Source: Ginsengibacter hankyongi
GTDB lineage: Bacteria; Bacteroidota; Bacteroidia; Chitinophagales; Chitinophagaceae
Assembly (NCBI RefSeq): GCF_008710285.1
Contig: NZ_VYQF01000013.1
Coordinates: 1 to 64,000 of the forward strand
Reading direction: 5' to 3'
DNA length: 64,000 bases
The notes under the pieces were generated by a model. The model was not told the DNA's origin. It searched no databases and was given only the letters and a program-made list of their open reading frames with translations. A program made the translations under genes and the position numbers. Of the stretch, positions 49,031 through 58,403 are shown piece by piece; within the stretch, counting starts at the first letter, position 1, and every line of letters starts with the position of its first letter.

Positions 49031-51001
49031 CTAATTTCCAGTCCATGTATTATTATCAAAATTTATATCAGGGAAAATATGCTCAGGATCAATAGTGACA
49101 TTTTTAATGTTTTCAGTTGTATTTAGCTTTTCAATCCATGTATTGCCATTTTGCCAAACTTCTACCGGTATTTTAACCATGCCTGTTTTACCACTTGCCG
49201 TTTCGTATTGAAGGTAAACTGGCATCGCCATCCTATCAAGATTTTCAATAGTAACAAGGGCTCCCTGGGTTGATTCATTATTTACATATTTCACACCGGC
49301 AACTGCCTGATCCAGCTTATCATTCTCTATGAACATTCCTTTCCAGAACCATCCTAAATCTTCACCGCCTGCATTTTCCATGGTTCTGAAGAAATCCCAT
49401 GGAGTCGGATGCTTGTAAGCCCACCTTTTTATATAAGTTTGAAAAGCATAATCAAATAACTTGGGCCCGAGGATTTCATCGCGTAAAAGTGCAAGCGCAT
49501 AACCGGGTTTTGTATAAAGGGCTAATCCAATATTTGCTTCTTTGAGCGCATCAGGTTCACTCATCATGGTTTCAGACTTAGGTCCAAACATATATTTATA
49601 GAAAGAAGCTTTGTCTCGTTGTCCTTGCTTGAATTCTCCGTTATTAAAATCAAGATTAGCCAATGAATTGATAAAAGTGTTGAAGCCTTCATCCATCCAA
49701 CCATATTTTCTTTCATTGCTGCCAACAACCATCGGGAACCACGTGTGCCCAAATTCATGATCAGTAACCCCGAAAAGCCCGCGACCTTTTGCTTTGTAAC
49801 CGCAAAATACAATACTTGGATATTCCATACCGCTTATGTTACTGGCCACGTTAGTGGCAGTATTGTAAGGATATTCGTACCACCTTTTAGAATAATTTTC
49901 TATACTGCCTTTTGTAAATTCCGTTGCTCTGCCCCACGCGCTGTCTCCTGCTGATTCTATCGGGTAAACACTCATTGCCAGGGCCTTTCTTCCTGATGGC
50001 AAATTCATTCTTGCTGCATCCCAAATAAAAGCAGTTGATGCAGCCCAGGACACATCTCTTGCGTTTTTTAATTTAAAATGCCAGGTAAGATTTGTTTTCC
50101 GTGGCCTGGACGAGGGATCATTAATTTCTGCTGCCGTGCGGATCATCACCGTTTTATCGCTTTGTCTTGCGGCTGCTAATCTTTTTATTTGCGTAGCTGT
50201 CAACACTTCCTGGGCATTCTGCAATTCACCAGACCCAACAATAATTTCTTTGGCAGGCGCTGTAATCTTATAATCGTAATCACCATAATCAAGATAAAAT
50301 TCACCAGCGCCTAAGTAAGGCAATGTGTTCCATCCTTCAATATCGTCAAATACACACATCCGGGGATACCATTGGGCAATGGCATATATCTTCCCGTTTT
50401 TGGTATCCTGTATTCCTGTCCTGTCTGATCCATATTTTGGTATAAAAAAAGAATAGTCTATTTTAAAACTTACCGTTCCTCCGTTCGCTTTAACTGGATC
50501 GGGTAGACGCAGTTGCATTCTTGTTTCAGAAATTACGTTGGTTATATTTGTTGCAGTTGCTCCGCCTTTTGCGGTTGAAATAAGTTTTACGGATTTAATA
50601 TTAAAGCCGCCTTCAAATTTTGAATTTACATCACCATAACGGCTTCTACCGGTGGCAGGAGTTTTCGCCTGTCCTCTTGATTCAAGAGTATATAAATTTT
50701 GATCAAGGTAAAGCCATAAAAACGGCAATGCTTCCGGGCTGTTGTTGGTATAAGTTATTGTTACACTCCCGGTAATTTCATCCTTTACATCATCAAAGTT
50801 GGCTGCTATTTTATAACTGGCTTTATTAGTCCAGTATTTGGGGCCAGGTTCTCCGTCAGCAGCCCGGTACTCATTCACAGCGGAAGGATAAAAATTGGGC
50901 GTAAACAAATCATGTTGATCATACGTTGAATTGGTAGTTTGTGCTTTCGCTGCAACGCAGGATAAAATCAATAAAAAAGCTATTAGTTTTTTTGCATTCA
51001 T
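49031..51001 (-). CDS. M1 family metallopeptidase
   Basis: This secreted 656-residue protein has a signal peptide ([21 protein letters not shown]). The N-terminal beta domain contains [37 protein letters not shown]. The zinc site is HEFGH near residues 415-419, with the third ligand Glu in [15 protein letters not shown]. The usual GxMEN exopeptidase motif is not evident: the position reads [13 protein letters not shown]. So aminopeptidase activity with the normal N-terminal clamp is uncertain. The C-terminal part ends in a beta region. An AGCCAATT repeat overlaps the stop codon. Confidence 0.88.
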   Translation of the reverse strand: MNAKKLIAFLLILSCVAAKAQTTNSTYDQHDLFTPNFYPSAVNEYRAADGEPGPKYWTNKASYKIAANFDDVKDEITGSVTITYTNNSPEALPFLWLYLDQNLYTLESRGQAKTPATGRSRYGDVNSKFEGGFNIKSVKLISTAKGGATATNITNVISETRMQLRLPDPVKANGGTVSFKIDYSFFIPKYGSDRTGIQDTKNGKIYAIAQWYPRMCVFDDIEGWNTLPYLGAGEFYLDYGDYDYKITAPAKEIIVGSGELQNAQEVLTATQIKRLAAARQSDKTVMIRTAAEINDPSSRPRKTNLTWHFKLKNARDVSWAASTAFIWDAARMNLPSGRKALAMSVYPIESAGDSAWGRATEFTKGSIENYSKRWYEYPYNTATNVASNISGMEYPSIVFCGYKAKGRGLFGVTDHEFGHTWFPMVVGSNERKYGWMDEGFNTFINSLANLDFNNGEFKQGQRDKASFYKYMFGPKSETMMSEPDALKEANIGLALYTKPGYALALLRDEILGPKLFDYAFQTYIKRWAYKHPTPWDFFRTMENAGGEDLGWFWKGMFIENDKLDQAVAGVKYVNNESTQGALVTIENLDRMAMPVYLQYETASGKTGMVKIPVEVWQNGNTWIEKLNTTENIKNVTIDPEHIFPDINFDNNTWTGN

Positions 51002-51167
51002 TTTCTTAGTCTATTTTTTGTGTGAAATTATTTCCTTTGTGTATAAAAGAATACAATACTATATTAAATGGAATTATTTTCAGATCGCCGGTAATACTAT
51101 GAATATAGGTTAAGATAATTAAAGCAATTAAGTTGTGGTTTCTTTTCAATAATCTGCAGTGAATTGT

Positions 51168-51920
51168 TTAATCCCATTTTTTAAGAAGTGCCTTTCCTTC
51201 CTTCTTTATATTTTCGTCATCTTCTGTTTTGTCAGGCAGAGTAAACATCACCGTAAGGTTTTGCCTGGCAATATTTTCTTCATCCTTTCTTTTATATGCC
51301 TTCGCAAGAGAAAGATAATTTAAAATAAAAGAAGGGTTTAATGATTTTACTTTTTCAAGACAATTTATAGCATCATCAATGCTTGCAGGAGGCAGGGCTC
51401 CAAAGAAAAGTTTTACCGCCGTGCGCTCAAAATAATTTAAGCCGTTTATTTCATAATACCATTTGCCCAAAACGTACCAAGCCTTATAATTGTGTGGGTT
51501 ATACTTTAGCGAAAGATCAGCATATTTTTTTACATCTCTTACTGCATCTATTTTTTCCTTCCCGTCTTTTTTCATTGCCTCCCTTCCCATCGCCAAAGCC
51601 ATTACAAAATTGGCATCTGATGAAAACCGGTTCACTTGTAATGCCGTTTGGGCATAGGTTTTAGCTTTCCGGTAATAATCATCCTGCTGCACTTTATCCT
51701 CCTTTAGCCTTGCGCCAATTCTTGTGCACAGCTCGCTGCATTTGCACAAAGCTTCCAAATTGGATGGGAGAATTTTTAATGCTTCCTGGTAGGCATTAAA
51801 TGCCTGTGCATCATTCATAGATGTCTCATACTGTTCCGCGTTTTTAAGAATAGCTGAAATATCCTGGGCGTGCAAAAATCCGGAGTATGCAACCAGGCAA
51901 ATAAAAAAAAGAATTTTCAT
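51168..51920 (-). CDS. periplasmic TPR-like protein
   Basis: This 250-residue protein has a signal peptide (MKILFFICLVAYSGFLHAQ) and helical repeats that look like tetratricopeptide units: AQAFNAYQEALKILPSNLEALCKCSELCTRIG, AKTYAQTALQVNRFSSDANFVMALAMGREAM and YADLSLKYNPHNYKAWYVLGKWYYEI. No catalytic domain is seen. It probably scaffolds other envelope proteins. It is followed by nothing obvious before the M1 peptidase and preceded by folB after 27 bases. Confidence 0.75.
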   Translation of the reverse strand: MKILFFICLVAYSGFLHAQDISAILKNAEQYETSMNDAQAFNAYQEALKILPSNLEALCKCSELCTRIGARLKEDKVQQDDYYRKAKTYAQTALQVNRFSSDANFVMALAMGREAMKKDGKEKIDAVRDVKKYADLSLKYNPHNYKAWYVLGKWYYEINGLNYFERTAVKLFFGALPPASIDDAINCLEKVKSLNPSFILNYLSLAKAYKRKDEENIARQNLTVMFTLPDKTEDDENIKKEGKALLKKWD

Positions 51921-51947
51921 AAGAATATTTTCATATTTCGGAACCTT

Positions 51948-52301
51948 CTAAAACTGTTTTTGCCAGTTAACACCTGCTGAACCGCGTATTCCCTCTATCG
52001 GTGGATGCAATTTTTTTATAGAAATATTAATTGACCGCACCTGGGGGAACTCGTTATGAATTTCATTGCCGATTTCCATAACAACATTCTCCAGCAAAGG
52101 CGTGGGTACATTCATTCTCTCCCTGATGATGTTGTAGATATCTGCGTAATTTATCGTATCGTTTATTGAATTAATTACCTGAAGGTCTTCATGAAATTCG
52201 ACAGATGCATCTATTATATATTCATTGCCCAGTAATCGTTCTTCCTCATGCACTCCATGAAAAGCGTTGAAACGAAGATCGTGCAGGTGTACGGTAACCA
52301 T
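51948..52301 (-). CDS. folB: dihydroneopterin aldolase
   Basis: FolB converts dihydroneopterin to hydroxymethyl-dihydropterin and glycolaldehyde. The 117-residue protein has the standard opening VHLHDLRFNAFHGVHEEERLLGNEYIIDASVEF (5-37) with the Glu and His of the active site. INYADIYNIIRERMNVPTPLLENVVMEIGNEI lies near 47-78. The catalytic Lys is in NISIKKLHPPIEGIRGSAGVNW near the end. It is 32 bases downstream of trxB and probably shares its transcript. Confidence 0.9.
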   Translation of the reverse strand: MVTVHLHDLRFNAFHGVHEEERLLGNEYIIDASVEFHEDLQVINSINDTINYADIYNIIRERMNVPTPLLENVVMEIGNEIHNEFPQVRSINISIKKLHPPIEGIRGSAGVNWQKQF

Positions 52302-52333
52302 TTTATTGTAAAGGAGATTTAGCGTGTAATTAA

Positions 52334-53332
52334 TTACGATCCGGTTTTTATTTGCTGGTTATTTTCCTGCAAGGAATTATTGGAATGTTTCAAATGTTCA
52401 AGCATGCTCAAATACCTTTCCGCGTCAAGAGCAGCCATACATCCGCTTCCAGCGGCTGTAACTGCCTGGCGGTAAATTTTATCCTGCAGATCGCCGGCAA
52501 CAAACACACCTTCGATATTGGTTTTGGTTGAACCGGGAATTGTTTTTACGTAACCGCTTTCGTCCATATCCACCCAGCCTTTTAGAAGATCTGAATTGGG
52601 CCTGTGACCGATTGCTACAAAATAGGCACTTACGGCGATCTCCTGCTTCTCCCCTGTTTTATTATTTTTAACTCTTACCGCTTCCACTTTATCATCTCCT
52701 AATATTTCATCAACTTCAGTATTCCAATACATTTTTATATTGGAAGCATTCAGTACTCTTTCCTGCATGATCTTACTGGCTCTTAATTCGTCACGCCTTA
52801 CAAACATGTGAACCTTACTGCATATTTTACTTAGGTATAAAGCTTCTTCTGCCGCTGTATCGCCGCCCCCTATTATGCATACTTCTTTTCCTTTAAAGAA
52901 AAAGCCATCGCATACTGCGCATGCGCTAACTCCAAAACCATTTAATCTTTGTTCGCTTTCAAGGCCAAGCCATTGAGCGCTGGCTCCGGTGGCCATAATA
53001 ACGGCATCGGCCTCAAGCCATTTTTCCTCATCTACCTGCACTTTAAAAGGGCGAACCGAGAAATCGACTTCGGTTGCAAGGCCGTAACGGATATCGGTCC
53101 CCATTCTCTTTGCCTGCTGCTCAAATTCCACCATCATCTCAGGCCCTTGCACCCCGTCAGGATAACCGGGATAATTTTCCACTTCGGTAGTGATGGTAAG
53201 TTGCCCGCCTGGTTGTATTCCCTGGTATAATACTGGTTTCAGGTTGGCCCTGGCGGCGTAAATGGCAGCTGTATAACCAGCCGGTCCTGAGCCAATTATT
53301 AAACAGTGTACATGTTCGTTGTTTGTATCCAT
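52334..53332 (-). CDS. trxB: thioredoxin-disulfide reductase
   Basis: TrxB passes electrons from NADPH to thioredoxin. The 332-residue protein has the FAD-binding GSGPAGYTAAIYAARANL near residues 14-31. The redox pair is CAVC in GVSACAVCDGFFFKGK near 134-149, where most relatives read CATC. The NADPH-binding glycine motif is CIIGGGDTAAEEALYL near 151-166. The C-terminal FAD-contact block is GVFVAGDLQDKIYRQAVTAAGSGCMAALDAERYL near 282-315. The ten-residue tail after it (SNNSLQENNQ) is unremarkable. Cytosolic enzyme. Confidence 0.94.
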   Translation of the reverse strand: MDTNNEHVHCLIIGSGPAGYTAAIYAARANLKPVLYQGIQPGGQLTITTEVENYPGYPDGVQGPEMMVEFEQQAKRMGTDIRYGLATEVDFSVRPFKVQVDEEKWLEADAVIMATGASAQWLGLESEQRLNGFGVSACAVCDGFFFKGKEVCIIGGGDTAAEEALYLSKICSKVHMFVRRDELRASKIMQERVLNASNIKMYWNTEVDEILGDDKVEAVRVKNNKTGEKQEIAVSAYFVAIGHRPNSDLLKGWVDMDESGYVKTIPGSTKTNIEGVFVAGDLQDKIYRQAVTAAGSGCMAALDAERYLSMLEHLKHSNNSLQENNQQIKTGS

Positions 53333-53409
53333 TTATTTAAATATAATTTTTCAAATGTAAACTTTTTTGAGAATGAAAACCCGGAGCCTGTTGCATAAAA
53401 ATCCTAAAT

Positions 53410-54288
53410 CTACCTGGGAATAATAATGGTTTTAAAATCAGAAGCATATCCGCAAAAAGCGCCTAGTGCACCGCCGGAAATATTTCCCAGTACTTTATTG
53501 GGTGATGCAAACGGATTACCAATGCTTTGGTAAGCAAATTCCATTGTAAGCCAAAATTGGTAAGTAGTCCGATCAATATTACTCAATTTTAAAGTTACCG
53601 TGTCACCGTGATGAAAAAAATTCTTGTCAAAAGCAATTGGATTATTCCTATCAATTCCTGGCTGAACTTTCAAATCATAGGTAGTGCCATCAATCAGTTG
53701 ATCGTCAAAAACAGATTGTTGCCCGGGAAAATAAAGGTCATTATTGATTTTAGTGTAATAACGGATATAATTGCCAAGTCCCGGCGGATCTTTTGCCCGT
53801 ACAAATAAATCTGCCTCAGTAGAATCATCCGCAAAAGGTGTAGGCTTCCACCAAAGCGAGTCAATTTTTTTTGCCAAAGGAGGAATAGTGGTAAATGAAG
53901 TATATTCTTTACCTGCGACTTCCACTTTTAAATTATACGTTGTATTTACTTGTCCTAAAAAAGCTGAATTGATGTTGGCTGAATCAATAGAATAATAATA
54001 AAGAAAAAAGCCGCCTGAGGCACTGATGGAATATTCCTTTAATTGTTGGGTTTGAGTTCCATTAGAGATAAACACGACTGCGTTATGCACAAATGAAGTG
54101 TCTAATATCTCCGGAGTTATTTTACTGAAGTAGTCAAAACTTTTTGAGAGTACAACAACGGGTGGTTGATTGTTTTCAATACTGGCATCTACCACCAGAA
54201 TATCAGGAACTACCTTTAATTTGAAATTAATATTCTTTACGCAGGAACACAACATGATAGCGCAAATCAGTACGGAAAAGATTTTCAT
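53410..54288 (-). CDS. DUF4249 family lipoprotein
   Basis: This 292-residue protein has a lipoprotein signal (MKIFSVLICAIMLCSC) with Cys16. The mature part matches DUF4249: VPDILVVDASIENNQPPVVVLSKSFDYFSKI near the start and GDTVTLKLSNIDRTTYQFWLTMEFAYQSIGNPFASPNKVLGNISGGALGAFCGYASDFKTIII at the end. In Bacteroidota the family usually accompanies a TonB-dependent receptor; here no receptor gene is next to it, so it appears alone. It should face the periplasm or the cell surface. No enzyme function is known. Confidence 0.88.
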   Translation of the reverse strand: MKIFSVLICAIMLCSCVKNINFKLKVVPDILVVDASIENNQPPVVVLSKSFDYFSKITPEILDTSFVHNAVVFISNGTQTQQLKEYSISASGGFFLYYYSIDSANINSAFLGQVNTTYNLKVEVAGKEYTSFTTIPPLAKKIDSLWWKPTPFADDSTEADLFVRAKDPPGLGNYIRYYTKINNDLYFPGQQSVFDDQLIDGTTYDLKVQPGIDRNNPIAFDKNFFHHGDTVTLKLSNIDRTTYQFWLTMEFAYQSIGNPFASPNKVLGNISGGALGAFCGYASDFKTIIIPR

Positions 54289-54417
54289 GGTGCAAAATTA
54301 TTGAAAAGGGAAATGTCTCCAGAATTTATCACTTGCACGTGCTAACGTGTTGCAGATATCTTCACGAATAACATGAACTAAAAGGATTATGTTTTTGGCA
54401 AATTGGTTGGTAAGGCC

Positions 54418-54446
54418 AAAAAAAAGCCGTCCATAACGGGCGGCTT
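54418..54446 (-). terminator. rho-independent terminator after rpoD
   Basis: On the minus strand AAGCCGCCC, loop GTTAT, GGACGGCTT forms a stem with one mismatch, followed by a run of eight T. It begins about 20 bases after the sigma-factor stop. Confidence 0.8.
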
Positions 54447-54466
54447 CTAAAAAAATCAAATTTATT

Positions 54467-55324
54467 TTATCCTAAATAAGCTTTAAGCGCGCTGCTGTAT
54501 CTTGCTTTTTGCAAGCGCTTAATGGCTCTTTCCTTTATCTGGCGGATGCGCTCCTTAGTTAAATCATATTTCTGGCCGATCTGTTCAATGGTTACACCAT
54601 TTTCACCATCCAGCCCAAAATATGCGTTAACAATTTCAGCTTCACGCGGACTTAATGATTTCAATACACGACGAATTTCATTTTTTAATGAATCGTGCAT
54701 TACATCTTCATCCGTTTCTCCACCACCTTTTAAAAGATCGCCCATCGCAACATCTTCTGCCTCATGTACCGGGGCGTCCAATGAAGTATGCCTGGTATTG
54801 CTTTGGAAAATATTGTTGATTTCGGTTACGCTCATTTCAAGAATTTCTGAAAGTTCTTCCGTAGAAGGCTCTCTTTCATGTTCCTGTTCAAAAGCCATGT
54901 AAGCTTTATTAGCTTTGTTGTACGTGCCAATTTTGTTTTGAGGCAAGCGGACTAATCTGCCCTGCTCTGCCAACGCCTGCAAAATGGACTGGCGAATCCA
55001 CCATACGGCGTATGAAATAAACTTGAAACCTTTGGTTTCATCAAAGCGCTGTGCCGCTTTAATCAATCCGAGGTTGCCCTCGTTAATAAGATCACTTAAT
55101 GATAACCCCTGGTGCTGGTACTGTTTTGCAACTGAAACTACGAAACGTAGGTTGGCTGTTGTGAGACGCTCTAAAGCTCTCTGGTCGCCCATTTTAATTT
55201 TCTGTGCTAAAATAGTTTCCTCTTCCGGAGTGATCATTCCAATCTTTGAAATTTCCTGCAGATACTTCTCAACCGCTTGTGAATCGCGATTGGTAATCTG
55301 GGTAGCAATTTTAAGTTGCCTCAT
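54467..55324 (-). CDS. rpoD: primary RNA polymerase sigma factor (sigma-70 family)
   Basis: This 285-residue sigma factor lacks region 1.1 and the non-conserved insert, as in other Bacteroidota. Region 1.2 is AVEKYLQEISKIGMITPEEE. Regions 2.1-2.4 cover about 60-125 with LSDLINEGNLGLIKAAQRFDETKGFKFISYAVWWIRQSILQALAEQGR. Region 3 follows, and region 4.2 ends the chain with VTIEQIGQKYDLTKERIRQIKERAIKRLQKARY. It should recognise the TAnnTTTG promoters proposed in this window. A possible -7 box on the minus strand (TATTTTTG, 55363-55370) lies upstream; its -33 partner is poorly spaced. Confidence 0.93.
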   Translation of the reverse strand: MRQLKIATQITNRDSQAVEKYLQEISKIGMITPEEETILAQKIKMGDQRALERLTTANLRFVVSVAKQYQHQGLSLSDLINEGNLGLIKAAQRFDETKGFKFISYAVWWIRQSILQALAEQGRLVRLPQNKIGTYNKANKAYMAFEQEHEREPSTEELSEILEMSVTEINNIFQSNTRHTSLDAPVHEAEDVAMGDLLKGGGETDEDVMHDSLKNEIRRVLKSLSPREAEIVNAYFGLDGENGVTIEQIGQKYDLTKERIRQIKERAIKRLQKARYSSALKAYLG

Positions 55325-55582
55325 GTTTGTATATAGTTAATAATTAAAAGACGCTTATAAGACAAAAATAGTTGGGGGAATGCTGCAAAAGATGTGTTAA
55401 TCACCGAATCTTCATGAAACATCTGCAAATTTACAACGCGGATTTTGCATTTCATAATGAATGTTAAAATAAATATCTAATTGGATAAAATCATTTAAGA
55501 TTATAACAGTTTCATTACAATAAAGTTCATTTAATCTAAAGTTCGTCCTGAACAGTAATTAAATCTTCAATAATTTAGCGGA

Positions 55583-56596
55583 ATGACAGATTATCGATCG
55601 GATACATTTACGAAACCTTCGCAAGCAATGCTGGAGACAATGTTCAGGGCAGATGTAGGTGATGATGTTTTTGGCGAAGACCCTACAGTAAACAAGCTGG
55701 AAACCCTGGCAGCAGAAACTTTTGGTATGGAGGCTGCATTATTTTGTCCAAGCGGCACTATGACCAATCAAATTGCCATCAAATGTCATACCCAGCCCGG
55801 CGACGAAGTAGTTTGCGATAAATTAAGTCATGTTTATATCTACGAGGGCGGTGGCATTGCATTCAATTCTGGCTGCCAGGTTAAACCGATTGAGGGCGAC
55901 CGGGGAAGAATTAATGCTGAACAAGTGAGAAGTGCTATTAATCCGGATGACCTGCATAAGCCCGTCACCCGACTAGTAAGCCTTGAAAATACGGCTAACC
56001 GGGGTGGTGGAAGCTGCTATCAATTTGATGATATAAAGAATATCAGGGGAGTTTGCGTGGATAATAATCTCGCGTTGCACCTCGATGGCGCCAGGGTTTT
56101 TAATGCTATTGTGGAAATGAAAGAAAACCCAAAAGATTACGGGACCACATTTGATAGTATTTCCGTTTGTCTGAGCAAAGGCCTTGGCGCGCCGGTAGGA
56201 AGTGTATTGCTGGGCAAAAAGGATTTTATTCGTAAAGCAAGACGTGTGAGAAAAGTTTTTGGGGGCGGAATGCGGCAGGCTGGCTACCTTGCGGCTGCCG
56301 GAATTTTTGCATTGCAAAACAATATTGAACGGCTGGTTATCGATCACCAACATGCAAAAAAAATTGCAGAGGCATTATTAAAAAAACCTTTCACCGGCAA
56401 AATGATGCCTGTTGAAACTAATATCATTATTTTCGAAGTAATTGGAAACTATACCGCCAAAGGTCTTGCAGAAGTCCTCAGAAAACATGACATACTTGTA
56501 ATGGCTATTTCTGAAACCCAGGTGAGAATGGTACTTCACCTGGATGTAACTGAAAGAATGGTGGAGGAAACTATTAAAGTAATCGGGATTTTATAG
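55583..56596 (+). CDS. threonine aldolase-type PLP enzyme
   Basis: This 337-residue fold-type I PLP enzyme fits the low-specificity threonine aldolase (GntG-like) family, which splits L-threonine or L-allo-threonine to glycine and acetaldehyde. RSDTFTKPSQAMLETMFRADVGDDVFGEDPTVNKLE (5-40) is the typical opening. The PLP lysine is in ISVCLSKGLGAPVGSVLLG near 198-216. LHLDGARVFNA near 170-180 and VRKVFGGGMRQAGYLAAAG near 226-246 are further conserved blocks. It stands alone, divergent from rpoD by 258 bases. Confidence 0.93.
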   Translation: MTDYRSDTFTKPSQAMLETMFRADVGDDVFGEDPTVNKLETLAAETFGMEAALFCPSGTMTNQIAIKCHTQPGDEVVCDKLSHVYIYEGGGIAFNSGCQVKPIEGDRGRINAEQVRSAINPDDLHKPVTRLVSLENTANRGGGSCYQFDDIKNIRGVCVDNNLALHLDGARVFNAIVEMKENPKDYGTTFDSISVCLSKGLGAPVGSVLLGKKDFIRKARRVRKVFGGGMRQAGYLAAAGIFALQNNIERLVIDHQHAKKIAEALLKKPFTGKMMPVETNIIIFEVIGNYTAKGLAEVLRKHDILVMAISETQVRMVLHLDVTERMVEETIKVIGIL

Positions 56597-56922
56597 ATAC
56601 TCCTTTCCTGGAATTGGCTGTTCTTTATATACTATTCATAAGCCAAATATTTATTTTGCGTTTGGACAAGATATTATTGAAGGACGAATTATGCTGCTTG
56701 TGAACTACCCCCCACTCGCCAATTTACTAAAGATTGTCACCCAAGTATATTATTTTTTATTTAACCCAACTATCCTTTGCTGTGGCTACATCTATCAGCT
56801 TATAAGCATCCCGGCGAAAACTTTTTATTAGTAATTATGTCCATTATTAAAGATTTTTTGTCATTTTATTGGTTGATTATAAAAATATAATTCTAAAAAT
56901 TCAAATCCTTCCTTTCCTCATT
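56597..56922. other. intergenic stretch without a recognised feature
   Basis: I see no RNA gene or repeat. A 47-codon frame starts with ATG near 56690, but its Pro- and aromatic-rich peptide looks like noise. If the desaturase starts at TTG 56869 the stretch ends at 56868. Confidence 0.5.
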
Positions 56923-57744
56923 ATGCGCCACATTTTTCATTTTCTCACTTACAGTTCTGACGAAACTGAAGCGCTTATTTTTGCGTCTGTTTTATTTATT
57001 TGCTGGAATATTGAAAACATTGCGGGCCTTGCAGGTGGTTATAAAAAATGGAATCATGCTTTTCTAAATGTCCAGTTTATCATTACAGGTATAGCGCCAC
57101 AGTTTATGATGGGATTGCTATTTGTGAAAACGATGCAATGGACAGGACAGCATCACGTTGGGTTGTTGTACCACTTGCTCCACGTAAAAAATGCATTTAT
57201 TTTATTTCTGGTATCCTTTGTTTTACTCGATTTTGGAGAATATATCTATCATGTAATCATGCACAAAGTAAATACGCTCTGGATGTTCCATGCGGTTCAT
57301 CATAGTGATTATGTGGTAGATGTTTCAACTACTTTGCGGGAGCATCCGGGAGAAAATATTATCCGCAACTGTTTTACACTCTTATGGATTTTCTTGAGCG
57401 GCGCTTTATTCTGGATGGTTTTTTTACGCCAGCTCATCCAGATAACATCCAATTTATTAGTGCATATGAATTGCAGGTTGCCTGATAAATTAGATGATAT
57501 TGTGAGCACAGTATTTATAACGCCCAATCTTCACCAGGTGCACCATCATTATCAAAAGCCTTATACTGACTGCAATTACGGGGATGTTCTCAGTATCTGG
57601 GACAGAATGTTTGGCACTTTATGCAGGCTGCCATATGAAGAAATTGTTTTTGGTGTGGACATGTTAGATAAAAATAATAGTACTACTTATTTTTCTTTAA
57701 TGAAAATGCCTTTTGAAAAATACTTTCGGCAAAAAAAAGATTAA
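56923..57744 (+). CDS. sterol desaturase / fatty acid hydroxylase family protein
   Basis: This integral membrane di-iron enzyme has the three histidine boxes of the family: HVIMH near residue 107, HAVHH near 122 and HQVHHHYQ near 206 (counted from the ATG at 56923). Four to five hydrophobic spans surround them, at about 12-30, 45-65, 82-105 and 145-165. It would hydroxylate or desaturate a lipid in the inner membrane; the substrate is unknown and sterols are unlikely. A TTG at 56869 would add 18 residues (291 in total); I chose the ATG, but neither has a clear ribosome-binding site. Confidence 0.87.
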   Translation: MRHIFHFLTYSSDETEALIFASVLFICWNIENIAGLAGGYKKWNHAFLNVQFIITGIAPQFMMGLLFVKTMQWTGQHHVGLLYHLLHVKNAFILFLVSFVLLDFGEYIYHVIMHKVNTLWMFHAVHHSDYVVDVSTTLREHPGENIIRNCFTLLWIFLSGALFWMVFLRQLIQITSNLLVHMNCRLPDKLDDIVSTVFITPNLHQVHHHYQKPYTDCNYGDVLSIWDRMFGTLCRLPYEEIVFGVDMLDKNNSTTYFSLMKMPFEKYFRQKKD

Positions 57745-57835
57745 ACGAAAACAAAGTTTTTATGATATAAAAATAACCACCAGGCGTACACGTAATTTTC
57801 AACCCTTTAAATAACTCCGGATTGATATCATTTAT

Positions 57836-58264
57836 ATGAGAAAGTCATTTGCACTTCTTCCTGTACTTTTTTTATTGTTCCAACTAAATGCATGCAGCCA
57901 GTCAAAAAATTCTATCCTGCGTATTTATAATAATGAAGCCATTTACCGTTTTGGAAATAAATACATGAATGGAAATGAACATCTTTCTTTCCAGGACCAG
58001 GACAAGGAATTTACCACACCAGGCACCCGGAAACTGTACCATAAATCGAAAAGAGTTTTGTCTGAGAGCCGGATTTTTAATCTTGCTTCGTTAGGCGTAT
58101 TTATTACCTCTGTCTTTACTAAAACAAACGTAACCGGACCTATTGAATTTGCTGTGGGAACCGGTGCTTTAGGCTTAGGTGGTATTTATTTTCAAACCGA
58201 ATCTTCCAAATATTCGGAAAGGGCGATATGGGGAAAACCCGGGATATTTTATCGGAAGCTTTAA
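57836..58264 (+). CDS. hypothetical lipoprotein
   Basis: This 142-residue protein has a lipoprotein signal (FALLPVLFLLFQLNAC) with the likely lipidated Cys at residue 20. A hydrophobic stretch NLASLGVFITSVF and another, TGPIEFAVGTGALGLGGIYF, lie in the second half. I recognise no domain. The polar middle (RFGNKYMNGNEHLSFQDQDKEFTTPGTRKLYHKSKRVL) has no motif. It lies 91 bases after the desaturase and 139 before pgi. Confidence 0.65.
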   Translation: MRKSFALLPVLFLLFQLNACSQSKNSILRIYNNEAIYRFGNKYMNGNEHLSFQDQDKEFTTPGTRKLYHKSKRVLSESRIFNLASLGVFITSVFTKTNVTGPIEFAVGTGALGLGGIYFQTESSKYSERAIWGKPGIFYRKL

Positions 58265-58403
58265 AGCAGTAAAGTAATACAATATGGATTTCTATCCGTT
58301 AGGGAAAACCTACATATGATTTATTATCATTTTCTTCCGATCATATTTTAACTGCATACAGTAACTTAGCAATCATGATTTTTTTTAAACATAAAATTCT
58401 AGC

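Noticed and set aside
56690-56830. 47-codon frame before the desaturase gene
   Set aside because: No promoter, no ribosome-binding site and no protein-like composition support it.
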